NCBI GenBank assembly: GCA_004558865.1
Contig: SFCY01000026.1
Location: forward strand, 1 to 22,745
DNA length: 22,745 nucleotides
Direction: 5' to 3'
From: Bacteroidales bacterium
GTDB lineage: Bacteria > Bacteroidota > Bacteroidia > Bacteroidales > Bacteroidaceae
Below are positions 14,652 through 22,745 of this stretch, in pieces. The number at the start of each line of letters is the position of its first letter. Within the stretch, counting starts at the first letter, position 1. The notes below the pieces were generated by a model. The model made no database searches. It saw only the letters and a program-made list of their open reading frames with translations, and was not told the origin of the DNA. Position numbers and translations under genes: made by a program.

Positions 14652-15091
14652 TTCTCAATTCACAATTCCCAATTCCCAATCCCCTGCTTTGGCTTTCGGG
14701 TCTCCTTCTGCCTGTCTTTATCTTCACGCCTTCTCTGTTTTCAAATCCACGATTATCCGCAACCATCCAACTGCAGGGGCCGTGACTTGCGCCGCCCCTA
14801 AAGAAATGGCTCAACCTCTTAAAAGCACACGAACTGTCTGTTGTTTTTTTGTTTACAAAAATAAATAAGTCTTTTCCTTGCATATTCCCTCCTTGATGGG
14901 AGAATGGATCGGGACTCATCTCTAATTTGCAAGATTATCAGAATTCTGGAAAAGGCAAGGATATTTGCGATTTTTTTCCAAAAAGATCCCAACAAGGCCA
15001 CTTCTGGCGGGCCGGTGGGTTGTCCCCTGTGATTCCCAGTGTTGCGGATTAGTGAAATCTCACGGATCTCAAACTATTCCTTTGATATTAT
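14652..15091. other. Long intergenic region without a recognisable gene
   Basis: About 440 bases with no convincing gene. Features seen: a run of near-repeats of CAATTC/CCCAAT (about 14655-14683); a pyrimidine-rich stretch around 14700-14735; a short AGGGGC/GCCCCT stem (14775-14799); an AT-rich block around 14840-14870 with a -7-like word on the minus strand (14856-14863) lacking a -33 partner. Minus-strand reading frames here of 60 and 105 codons show no recognisable protein character. Confidence 0.5.
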
Positions 15092-15122
15092 TTTGTCGTT
15101 TGCCGTTTTTACCGTAACTTTG
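15092..15122 (+). promoter_or_regulatory. Promoter of miaA operon, start point close to the ATG
   Basis: TTTG (15092-15095), 19 bases, TAACTTTG (15115-15122): a full match. The ATG at 15129 is only six bases past the element, so transcription probably begins within a few bases of the start codon. Confidence 0.78.
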
Positions 15123-15128
15123 CGGTAA

Positions 15129-16067
15129 ATGACGAAACCTCATCAACTGATAACCATTTTGGGGCCTACAGCGAGTGGGAAGACGGCTCTCGCCGCCCGG
15201 CTGGCCTACGAGCTCGACGGAGAAATCATCTCCGGCGACAGCAGGCAGGTGTATCGTGGCATGACCATCGGAACGGGAAAGGATCTCGACGACTACATTG
15301 TGGATGGCCATGCCATCCCTTATCACCTCATCGACATCTGTGAGCCGGGCGAGAAATACAACATCTTCCAGTATCAGCAAGACTTCCTTCGGGCTTGGCG
15401 CGGAGTGCAGTCTCGTGGCAAGTGGCCCATCCTATGTGGTGGCTCGGGACTCTACATCGAGTCGGTGCTGCGCGGCTATGCGCTCTCTCCCGTTGAGCAG
15501 AATCCTGAGCTGCGCCGCAGCTTGGAGGGGAAGTCTTTGGACGAGTTGACCCGGATTCTCCTCAATCTGAAAGCCGAGACGGGCAGCACGATGCACAACA
15601 CCACGGACGTGGACACGCCCCAGCGGGCCATAAGGGCCATTGAGATAGAGACATTCAACGCAGAGCATCCCACGCAGCCCCGACAGATGGAGGCTCCCGA
15701 CAGCCTTGTCGTTGGCGTGGCCATAGACCGCGATGAGCGGCGCCGCAAAATCACGGCGCGCTTGCGGCGCCGGCTCGACGAAGGCATGGTGGATGAGATT
15801 CGTGGACTGCTCGCCAAGGGCATCAAGGCTGAGGACCTGATTTATTACGGACTCGAATATAAATATGTGACGCTCTACGCCATAGGGCAACTCAGTTATG
15901 AGGAGATGTTCCGCCAGCTCGAAATAGCTATCCATCAGTTTGCCAAGCGGCAGATGACGTGGTTTCGTGGCATGGAACGGCGTGGCTGCCGAATCCATTG
16001 GATAGACGCAGCTTCGAGCATGGAAGACAAGTTGCAGCAGATTAGGACAATGATAAACAACGGCTAA
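15129..16067 (+). CDS. miaA: tRNA dimethylallyltransferase
   Basis: A 312-residue enzyme that transfers a dimethylallyl group to N6 of A37 in tRNAs reading UNN codons, improving decoding. The P-loop GPTASGKT is at residues 12-19, and DSRQVYRGMTIGTGKD begins at 37, with D37 in the position of the general base. Also visible are PYHLIDICEP, the GGSGLYIES motif and the QFAKRQMTWFR segment that contacts the anticodon arm. Length is normal. Bacteroidota often carry two miaA-like genes; I cannot say which one this is. The promoter lies so close that the mRNA may be nearly leaderless. The diacylglycerol-kinase-like gene begins on the base after the stop codon, so the two should be co-transcribed. Confidence 0.95.
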   Translation: MTKPHQLITILGPTASGKTALAARLAYELDGEIISGDSRQVYRGMTIGTGKDLDDYIVDGHAIPYHLIDICEPGEKYNIFQYQQDFLRAWRGVQSRGKWPILCGGSGLYIESVLRGYALSPVEQNPELRRSLEGKSLDELTRILLNLKAETGSTMHNTTDVDTPQRAIRAIEIETFNAEHPTQPRQMEAPDSLVVGVAIDRDERRRKITARLRRRLDEGMVDEIRGLLAKGIKAEDLIYYGLEYKYVTLYAIGQLSYEEMFRQLEIAIHQFAKRQMTWFRGMERRGCRIHWIDAASSMEDKLQQIRTMINNG

Positions 16068-17003
16068 ATGATAGATTCCAATCGGTGGGGCATCCTTTAT
16101 TGCCCAAAGGCCAGCCTGCTCACTACGCCCAACAACCGCTGGGCGAGCGTGGAGCGGGTGTTGAAGAATGAGGGCATCGCCTACGACTTCGTCCAGAGCG
16201 AGGCCCGCGGGAGTGTGACGCGCTTGGTGAAGATGTTTATCAACAACGGCTACAAAACCATCGTCATCGTTGGAGGAGACAGTGCGCTCAACGATGCCGT
16301 CAACTGCCTGATGCAAACCGAGAGGCAGACGCGCGATGAGATAGCCTTGGGCGTTATCCCCAACGGCGTGATGAATGACTTCGCCCACTTCTGGAATTTC
16401 AAGGAAGGAGAGATAGAGCAGAGCGTGAGATGGCTTAGGCAGCGTCGCGTGAGGAAAATCGACGTGGGCTGCATACGCTACAAGAACAGGCATGGCGAGG
16501 CCTGCCGCAGGTATTTTGTCAATTGCGTCAACCTTGGCTATGTGGCCAATGTGATGAACCTGCGCCGCACCACCCGCCACATCCTTGGCTCACGCATGTT
16601 TTCCTTCCTTGTCTCTTTTGGTCTGCTCTTTTTCCAGCGGCTCGATTACAAGATGCGTCTGAGAATCAACACCGATGTCATCGAGCGCAGGGTGATGACC
16701 GTTTGCGTGGGCAGCTCCACAGGCTATGGCCAGACGCCGAGCGCTGTGCCCTACAATGGCCAGCTCGACGTGTCGGTGGTATATCCGCCGGCCACCACCC
16801 AGCTGTTCGAGGGCATTTACCTTTTCCTCAGAGGGCGCTTCCTCAACCACAAGAGCGTGCATCCCTACCGCACCGCCCAAGTGAGTGTGGAGCAGGCTGT
16901 CCACGTACCCGTGAGCGTCGACGGAAGGCTCATCGACCAGCCTGTGCCTCCCTATTCGATTTCGGTGGAGCAGGAGGCCATCAACTTCCTCATACCCTCG
17001 TAA
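16068..17003 (+). CDS. Diacylglycerol-kinase-like (LCB5/YegS-type) protein with altered motifs
   Basis: A 311-residue protein with the two-domain fold pattern of the diacylglycerol/sphingosine kinase catalytic family. The nucleotide-binding motif, usually GGDGTLNEV, reads GGDSALNDA at residues 69-77. The second motif, usually GTGNDFA, reads GVMNDFA (100-106). The C-terminal DGE motif, where the aspartate is the catalytic base in characterised bacterial members, reads DGR (285-287), so the aspartate is kept. It may still phosphorylate a lipid, act on another substrate, or have lost activity. There is no signal peptide; members work at the inner face of the membrane. It starts directly after the miaA stop (TAA-ATG) and is followed by a strong terminator. 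Confidence 0.84.
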   Translation: MIDSNRWGILYCPKASLLTTPNNRWASVERVLKNEGIAYDFVQSEARGSVTRLVKMFINNGYKTIVIVGGDSALNDAVNCLMQTERQTRDEIALGVIPNGVMNDFAHFWNFKEGEIEQSVRWLRQRRVRKIDVGCIRYKNRHGEACRRYFVNCVNLGYVANVMNLRRTTRHILGSRMFSFLVSFGLLFFQRLDYKMRLRINTDVIERRVMTVCVGSSTGYGQTPSAVPYNGQLDVSVVYPPATTQLFEGIYLFLRGRFLNHKSVHPYRTAQVSVEQAVHVPVSVDGRLIDQPVPPYSISVEQEAINFLIPS

Positions 17004-17010
17004 CTTGTCA

Positions 17011-17047
17011 CAAAGCGGCATCGTCCCACAGGGGCGATGCCGCTTTG
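17011..17047. terminator. Strong bidirectional terminator hairpin
   Basis: CAAAGCGGCATCG (17011-17023) pairs perfectly with CGATGCCGCTTTG (17035-17047), and a few more inner pairs close on an ACA loop. TTCTTGTTT follows on the plus strand. It sits between the convergent stops of the kinase-like and macroglobulin genes. Confidence 0.85.
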
Positions 17048-17079
17048 TTCTTGTTTCCACTCATTAGACGGCGGTTTCC

Positions 17080-20000
17080 TTATCGGGTGTCTCCCAAGGC
17101 GTCCTCCCCGCCTATTGACACGCTTGTTGGCTTGTTTTCGCGTCCCATGAATGCCGGGTTGTACTCGCACTCAGCCTTTACAGCCCCCGCGTGGTAGTTG
17201 CCGGGGCGGTCGATGTAGAATTCCGTCCTCAGCGTGTAGTCGCCTTTGGGCAGGGTCTCGAAGTAGTAGTCGGTCTGCTCGTCCATCGGACGCACGTAGC
17301 AGCCCAGCCGCCAGTCGTAGTCAGACAGTTGGCTGACGGGCATCAGACAGGCTGGACGATGGTCGGTGATGCGCACGAAGTCGTAGTCGCGGTCGGCGTG
17401 CACCTTGATGACCACCCTCACACGGTCTCCCACGTTGAAGTCACGCCGCGAGCTGTCTGCGGGTTCTATCGTGCGGCTCACAGCGAAGCCCTTGTTCTCA
17501 TTGGGTAGGGCGGAAGCCACCTGCTCGTGCCAGCCTTTCACCACGGGCCAAGCCACCGACTGCGGCATGGGACCCGTGAGGAAAGCCTCCACGGCATCGG
17601 CTGTCACCAAGGGCGTGTCCCACTTCTGCGTCTTCTTCTCTTCCACCAACCATCGCTTCATGCCCATGAGCAGTGCGGTGTCTGCTGGCGCAATCAGCGA
17701 CAGGGCGTGGATGGCCGCCGTCACGGTAGGAATCTTATAGTCGCGCCAACTGTAGTAGGCTTTCGGCGTATCGAAGTAGGTGACCCGGTCGGCGGTGGTG
17801 ACGGCATACTGACCGAGACTCTCCATCATGCTGCGTGCAGCCTCCCGCCTTCCGTCCTGATGCAGTGCCGTGGCCACGCGTGCCTTGCCGAGTATGGTGA
17901 GGTAGGCTCCGTGTCCCTCAGCATGGTCCAAAAGGGTCTTCCGCGCTGCCTTGGCCTCCGCTGTGAGCTGGGCGGGCGTGAGTGACAGGGCGTAGAGAAT
18001 ATGGTAGGCTTCCTCCAAGTTGCATCCCGCCTCACCGACTTTCTCCAACTGCTTGGCATCCTCAACGAGCCATGCTGCCAGCCTCGTCCTTGCGGGTTGC
18101 AACAGATGCTCTATCTCGCTATGGTCTGCAACCAATGGGGCAAGCATCTCAGCCACTGTCACCGTGACGATACGGCTTGACGGCATTCCCGGCCACCAAC
18201 CGAAAGTGCCGTCGCCGCGCTGAAGCCGCTGCAGGTTGGACAAGGGTGTGTGGGCATCATGCGTGGTCTCCGATTCTTCCTCATCGTCGTCCAGCTCGTC
18301 AAGCTTGAAGGCCGTGTATACCTTTGCGGCCAACGACAGTGCGTCGCCGCCTCTCACCGAGTCCATCTCGCCCAAGGCCTCGCGTATGGCTTCGGAGGCA
18401 GGGCGGTCGATGGTTTCTATCTCCGCCACACGCTCCTTGTCTGAGGCGATGGCGATGGTCTTCTCCATTTTGTCCCTGTGGTTCCGCGCCGAGGCTTTGG
18501 CCCGCACGGTGATGCTTTGCAGCAGGGCGTCGGTGGGCACGCGGAGCGGGGCGGCGATGGTTTTCGACATGGAGGGCTGCAGGCTGAACCTATAGTTCTC
18601 GTCCATCAGAGACACCCCTTTGTCAACGGCCAGCACGGCCAAAGTTCCCTTGAGCCGCCCATCTCCCATGTTGCTCACCGTGAGCGGCAGCAGAGCTTCG
18701 TCGCCCCGGCGGAGGAAGCGCGGCAGGTTGTCGGCCACCATCAGTGCCATGCGCGACTGCACCGTAGTGTCGAGCGAGGCCACGCCCCCCTCACGGTCGT
18801 GTACAAGTCCTTGCAACCGCCACGTGGTGACATTGTCGGGCATGGTGAAGTCGAACGAGGCGAGGCCTTTTCGGTCGGTCACTGTGGTCGGAGCCCAGAG
18901 GGCGAGGGTGCGGAAGTTGCGTCGCGCGCGCCCCTCGGACTCTGCGCTCCTCTCGGCGCGCCGTACCATTCTGTTGGTGGAGAGGTTCTTGTCCACTTGG
19001 GCCTTGGAAAAGCTTCTGTCTTCCGACTTTACCTCAACGTCTTTCTTGATGACGGGTGCTTCGAACTTTTCCCCTGGTGCCACATAGCCCAATGCTACCA
19101 CCTCCTGCAGGCTGTTTTCATCATCTTTGAGGGAAATGACGACCGACTCGCCGCCGCGGACCGTCAGTGTGGATCGCTGAAAGCCGATGTAGGAGACGGT
19201 GAGCTGTGCCGTGCCACTGACGGGGATGGAGAATGTCCCATCCCAGTCGGTTATGCCGCTTTTCCCTTGGCTGGTCATCAGCATGGCTCCTGCCAGGACC
19301 TCGCCCGACGCATCGTACACAATGCCATGGCAATATCCAGTCTTGGGCTTGCCTTTTCCGCCCAAGGTCCATCCGCCTAACTGATAGGCCACTGCCCGCG
19401 CGTTGGCCTCAAGGCTGATGAGGCCGTCGGCAAAGGTAGCGGGACGGATATCTGTTGGAGTCAGCAATCTCAGCCGTTTTGTCTCGTAGGTGGTTTGCCC
19501 ATCGTTGTCGATGGTTGTGGTGTAGCTGGTTGGCAGATCATCCTGCATTTCCCAGTCGTTGGTCCAGGTGTTGTTGCTGATGAGGTCGAGTCCACTGTCG
19601 TAGAGTGTCACCATGACCTGTGCGTCGGCTGGCTGTCCTGAGGGTCGGATCACCCGCAGCCGCCACTCCTGTCGCTGCCCTGGTTCTACCACGCTGCCCA
19701 ACTGTTCCCATTGGGCGTGGAGTCTCTCGGCCGTGTCCACAAAGGGAAGTCTGAGGTCGTAGCTTCCCATCTTGCCTTGGCCGTAGGCAGCCAATGAGAG
19801 GGTGACGCCGCCTCCGTAGGCATCCCTATTATATAATAAGGTTCGCGTGATGACGGTGTCGGCCATCGCCATGGAGCCACGCTCCAACAGGCTGTCGGCC
19901 GACCGCAACTCATAATAAAGCGTAAGGTCTTTCTCCGTGGTTCCCATCTGTACGACCACTGGCTGTCCGTTGTCCTTGAATTCGTCGGCCGATGCCGCAG

Positions 20001-22482
20001 TCCAAAAAAAAGAGGGGTGGGAAAGGCGGTGAGCTGCCGGGTCGATGACGGAGAGGGAGCAAGTCAGTGTGTCGCCCTCGGCCCACATCCTCAGCTCATG
20101 CTGTCCGGCCTGCAGTGTTTTGAGGGGGATGAAGCCCGTCTGGTTGGCCGCCATCCTGCCTTGCGTGCCGTCGTCGAGCTGCCAGCTTACGTTGCCCTCC
20201 ACCTTGTTGCCCTGGGCGTCGCGGAGCGAGCAGTTTATGGCAAGCAGCGAGTCGCGGCAGTAGCCTTTGGGCTTACTCTGATAGAAATTGCTGTTGTTGC
20301 ATGAGAGGAAGGCTTTCTTGTTGCTGTAGGTCAGAATCACATTCTCCGTGCGCTGCTGGCCGTCAGGTGCTGTCACGGTGTATGCCTTCCAAAGATGGCT
20401 GGTATATGAATTGTTCTTGTCGAGTGGCACGGCAATGCGGGCCGTGAACATCCCTTTGCTGTCGGTTGTCTGGGTGGTGTCGCCCTTGGTCTCCACCTTG
20501 GCTCCTGCCACAGGAGCGCCATTGAGCAGGAAGACGCGACCGCTCACGGTCACGGTGTCGCCGGGCATGTAGTGGGAGGGAGAGGTGTGGAGGCTCACTT
20601 GCAGGCTGCCCAACTTGTATTCCTCAATCCTGAACGACAGGCCGCCGCCATCGACATTGACGTCGTCAGCGTTCTTGCCTATGGGCTGGCCGATGAGTCG
20701 CTCCACCTGCGCAATGGCTCCCTCAGCCTTCCATCGAGGTTCGGCCATGCCTGTGTATTCGTTGCCTGTAGTCCATTTGCCGGTAAGGGGGATGTCGGCA
20801 TAGGCCGTGCCGTAGTCGTCGGTGGTCACGTCGATGGTGGCCATGGGCGGGCCATACTCCCTCGTGTTGTAGAAGAGCAGTTGCAAAGGTGTGCGGGCCA
20901 GTGCCTTCCGCCTGTGTCCCGGCCGTCGCGCAAAGGCCACTATGGCCACATGGGCCGTGTCTCCCGGGCGGTAGAGGGCACGGTCGGTGTAGGCGTTGAT
21001 GAGAATTTGGCAGGCATTGGCGCCCTCGCTTCCGTTCAGGTAGACATACTCGGCCTCGCGCCAATGGTCCTTTTCGGTGAATGGACGCACGTACACCCCC
21101 TCTTCTATGTAGGGCACTATGGCCTCGCCCTGGGCATTGGTGGTGAACACGCCATGCACTGAGGGGTCTGTCGCCACGGTGTCCACCTCGATGTCGTCGA
21201 TGTCGTATTCAGCCGAATCCACTATGGCAATGTCCACATTGTCGTCGGTTTCGGCGGAGTCTGCCACCACGTCGGCCATGTTCGTGTCGTTGTCAGCCTC
21301 CTCCATTGAATAGTCCTTTTCGTCGCCTATCCCAATCTTCGCCCCCGCCACTGGACGGCCTGAGCGGGTGTCGACGACGCGCATGCGCACCGTCTTCTCC
21401 GATTCGGGGTTGATGGTCACGTTGAGGTCGCTTACGATGTAGTAGAGGCTTGTCGCCTTCATGCCGCGCGCCTTGGCCACAACCTTGTAGGAGCCGTATG
21501 GCAGTGGGGGCAGCTGCAGGCTGTCGGTGCTCTGCCGCCATGGCTCATCCTCGAGCAGTTGCTTCGTCGTGTGCCATAGGGGCTTGGCCTTTTGCCGTCC
21601 ATTGGCCATGCCGTATACGGCCACATCAACCCTCTCCAAGTTGTTGTAGCCGATATGCAGCCATGGCCATTCGTTGCTATGGAAATACTTGCGTTTGAGC
21701 CGGATGTAGAGGATGGGTTGCTCGGCTTTCATCTTGATGTTGCGCAGTTGGTTGCCATAGCCCGACGTGTCGCCCGTCCAATGCCGCAGGGTGCTGTCGG
21801 CGAGGGCCACGGCGGCGGAGTCGTTGAGCAGACGCGCCTTGGTGGCGGTGATGAGCTGGCTCTCCTTCAGGTCGCCATATTTGGCGAGCAGCGAGTCGCA
21901 CCATCCGATGATGCGATCCTTGCTTCCATTCGGAGCCATCCACAGGTCTGTCGCGAGGGCGGCCGGGCGGTTGCCCGTCTGCTCATAATAGTCGTGGGCT
22001 TTCCGGTATTGTCCCGTCTGCCATGCGATGGCGCTGAGGAGGTCGCCGCCGAACATCTCCGCGCTGGGCATGAGCAGCGGCGAGAGGGCTGTGGCCTTGG
22101 TGCGGGCCAGCTGGGCAGGGTCGGCGAGGGCCTCCTCCTTCAGTCCCAAGGCGCAGGCATAGACGGCGGCCAAGGCGGGATGCGTCGTCTTGGCCTCAAG
22201 TTTCCTTTGTTCCAACAGTCGGCGCACGGCGGCCAAGGAGTCGTCACCGTAGGTCTGCCGCACCAACGACAGGCGGAGCAGGTCGGCGGTGAGCCGTTGG
22301 CCGTAGTTGTTCTCCCTCAACGCCTTGTTGCTGATGCGCTCAAGGATGTGCATCTCATTCCTCGGCTTGTCGGCCTTGGCCTGTCGATAGACTTCGGCCC
22401 AGAGTTGTTGGTAGCCTTGTTGGGCTTTCGTTGGCAAAATGGCCGCCAACAGAAAAAACAGAATGGTGTAGCAGGTCCTCAT
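17080..22482 (-). CDS. Alpha-2-macroglobulin-like protein without thioester motif, with carboxypeptidase-regulatory insert
   Basis: An 1800-residue exported protein. Residues 1-20 are a signal peptide (LFFLLAAILPTKA) with no lipobox. A helical region leads to macroglobulin domains. An acidic linker spans about 388-438, the MG2-type signature YTDRALYRPGDT lies near 495, and another MG domain with HYMPGDTVTVSG near 635. About 1047-1135 is a carboxypeptidase-regulatory-like domain ending in SLQEVVALGY, as in SusC receptors. The A2M core (WAPTTVTDRKGLASFDFTMP, then WRLQGLVHD) lies near 1195-1230, the helical thioester-type domain (LQRGDGTFGWWPG) near 1425, and a C-terminal receptor-binding-like domain near 1690-1780. 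The CxEQ thioester motif is absent. Bacterial A2Ms are thought to trap proteases; without thioester the mode would be physical or structural. No pbpC partner is present. Confidence 0.9.
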   Translation of the reverse strand: MRTCYTILFFLLAAILPTKAQQGYQQLWAEVYRQAKADKPRNEMHILERISNKALRENNYGQRLTADLLRLSLVRQTYGDDSLAAVRRLLEQRKLEAKTTHPALAAVYACALGLKEEALADPAQLARTKATALSPLLMPSAEMFGGDLLSAIAWQTGQYRKAHDYYEQTGNRPAALATDLWMAPNGSKDRIIGWCDSLLAKYGDLKESQLITATKARLLNDSAAVALADSTLRHWTGDTSGYGNQLRNIKMKAEQPILYIRLKRKYFHSNEWPWLHIGYNNLERVDVAVYGMANGRQKAKPLWHTTKQLLEDEPWRQSTDSLQLPPLPYGSYKVVAKARGMKATSLYYIVSDLNVTINPESEKTVRMRVVDTRSGRPVAGAKIGIGDEKDYSMEEADNDTNMADVVADSAETDDNVDIAIVDSAEYDIDDIEVDTVATDPSVHGVFTTNAQGEAIVPYIEEGVYVRPFTEKDHWREAEYVYLNGSEGANACQILINAYTDRALYRPGDTAHVAIVAFARRPGHRRKALARTPLQLLFYNTREYGPPMATIDVTTDDYGTAYADIPLTGKWTTGNEYTGMAEPRWKAEGAIAQVERLIGQPIGKNADDVNVDGGGLSFRIEEYKLGSLQVSLHTSPSHYMPGDTVTVSGRVFLLNGAPVAGAKVETKGDTTQTTDSKGMFTARIAVPLDKNNSYTSHLWKAYTVTAPDGQQRTENVILTYSNKKAFLSCNNSNFYQSKPKGYCRDSLLAINCSLRDAQGNKVEGNVSWQLDDGTQGRMAANQTGFIPLKTLQAGQHELRMWAEGDTLTCSLSVIDPAAHRLSHPSFFWTAASADEFKDNGQPVVVQMGTTEKDLTLYYELRSADSLLERGSMAMADTVITRTLLYNRDAYGGGVTLSLAAYGQGKMGSYDLRLPFVDTAERLHAQWEQLGSVVEPGQRQEWRLRVIRPSGQPADAQVMVTLYDSGLDLISNNTWTNDWEMQDDLPTSYTTTIDNDGQTTYETKRLRLLTPTDIRPATFADGLISLEANARAVAYQLGGWTLGGKGKPKTGYCHGIVYDASGEVLAGAMLMTSQGKSGITDWDGTFSIPVSGTAQLTVSYIGFQRSTLTVRGGESVVISLKDDENSLQEVVALGYVAPGEKFEAPVIKKDVEVKSEDRSFSKAQVDKNLSTNRMVRRAERSAESEGRARRNFRTLALWAPTTVTDRKGLASFDFTMPDNVTTWRLQGLVHDREGGVASLDTTVQSRMALMVADNLPRFLRRGDEALLPLTVSNMGDGRLKGTLAVLAVDKGVSLMDENYRFSLQPSMSKTIAAPLRVPTDALLQSITVRAKASARNHRDKMEKTIAIASDKERVAEIETIDRPASEAIREALGEMDSVRGGDALSLAAKVYTAFKLDELDDDEEESETTHDAHTPLSNLQRLQRGDGTFGWWPGMPSSRIVTVTVAEMLAPLVADHSEIEHLLQPARTRLAAWLVEDAKQLEKVGEAGCNLEEAYHILYALSLTPAQLTAEAKAARKTLLDHAEGHGAYLTILGKARVATALHQDGRREAARSMMESLGQYAVTTADRVTYFDTPKAYYSWRDYKIPTVTAAIHALSLIAPADTALLMGMKRWLVEEKKTQKWDTPLVTADAVEAFLTGPMPQSVAWPVVKGWHEQVASALPNENKGFAVSRTIEPADSSRRDFNVGDRVRVVIKVHADRDYDFVRITDHRPACLMPVSQLSDYDWRLGCYVRPMDEQTDYYFETLPKGDYTLRTEFYIDRPGNYHAGAVKAECEYNPAFMGRENKPTSVSIGGEDALGDTR

Positions 22483-22615
22483 ACGCTAATGGATTGATAG
22501 GGTTTCACAGATAGGTTGACTCACACTTTGGCGCGAATGTCCTCAACTTGATTCGGGTAGTGCTGTCCATATTGACGCTTTTTGTATTTTAGGCAGCAGA
22601 AAGTTGAAAAGGCAT

Positions 22616-22663
22616 TGCCAGACCGCAGCAACCTGCTTAGGAATTGTAGGCCTTGGTCTGGTA
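22616..22663 (-). other. Imperfect hairpin in the macroglobulin leader
   Basis: CCAGACC (22618-22624) pairs with GGTCTGG (22655-22661), extended by one wobble and one A-T pair outside. The 30-base interior holds a small GCAG/CTGC stem. If transcription starts near 22676 this lies at the very 5' end of the mRNA. The pairing is seen; a role is inferred. Confidence 0.35.
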
Positions 22664-22679
22664 GCTCGGCATGATAGGG

Positions 22680-22687
22680 CAAATTTA
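22680..22687 (-). promoter_or_regulatory. Possible -7 element for the macroglobulin gene
   Basis: On the minus strand this reads TAAATTTG, matching TAnnTTTG. The nearest upstream TTG is only 14 bases away, too close, so the -33 is unclear. The leader would be about 190 bases. Confidence 0.4.
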
Positions 22688-22745
22688 AGGATAAAAAACG
22701 ACAACTTCCGTCTTTTCATCGTATTTGCATCCCCAAGCTCTTCAT

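Larger units (their letters stand above)
22483..22745. other. Upstream region of the macroglobulin gene
   Basis: A stretch of 263 bases reaching the window end, with no recognisable gene. It holds a -7-like element and an imperfect hairpin (listed separately), which would lie in a long leader. A minus-strand ATG at the last three bases runs only nine codons. Confidence 0.4.

Noticed and set aside
14655..14683. Near-tandem CAATTC/CCCAAT words
   Set aside because: Low-complexity stretch with no regular period or symmetry; no role could be supported.
14602..14919. A 105-codon minus-strand frame after gap
   Set aside because: It runs through the gap terminator, is rich in Arg and Gly without pattern, and has no sign of selection; treated as non-coding.

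Overview
The window looks like chromosomal DNA of a member of the Bacteroidota, most likely a Prevotella-like gut or oral anaerobe. The phylum rests on three things: promoters of the TTTG-N18-20-TAnnTTTG type in front of most genes, a TonB-dependent receptor with an N-terminal carboxypeptidase-regulatory domain, and a lipoprotein with an acidic post-cysteine surface-export signal. The genus is an inference from overall resemblance. No rRNA, tRNA, CRISPR array, transposase or phage gene was found.

Layout. Positions 1-122 hold a structured, possibly repeated element cut by the window edge. An AraC-type regulator (minus) is divergent from aspartate ammonia-lyase aspA. A strong hairpin separates aspA from a convergent membrane-anchored GH25 muramidase with MORN-like repeats. 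Divergent from that is a WG-repeat-like protein of unknown function. It converges on a small secreted protein made of five 24-25 residue 'RYGHITG' repeats. Then come a TauE/SafE-type permease and a CPBP intramembrane protease; the latter is clearly more AT-rich than its surroundings. A 400-base gap follows, containing four dyad units in exact 22-bp register. Downstream lies a TonB-dependent receptor plus surface lipoprotein operon. Next are mscL (minus) and gap (plus), whose predicted promoters overlap, then a miaA-diacylglycerol-kinase-like pair with an almost leaderless start, and finally a convergent 1800-residue alpha-2-macroglobulin-like protein that lacks the thioester motif.

How the genes fit together. 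Most are housekeeping or envelope genes: amino-acid catabolism to fumarate (aspA), glycolysis (gap), tRNA modification (miaA), osmotic protection (mscL), peptidoglycan cleavage (GH25), outer-membrane uptake (TonB receptor and lipoprotein) and periplasmic protection (macroglobulin). No single large multi-gene novel system is evident. The most unusual elements are the 22-bp-phased dyad array at 8030-8117, the RYGHITG repeat protein, and the thioester-less macroglobulin carrying a SusC-like N-terminal module.
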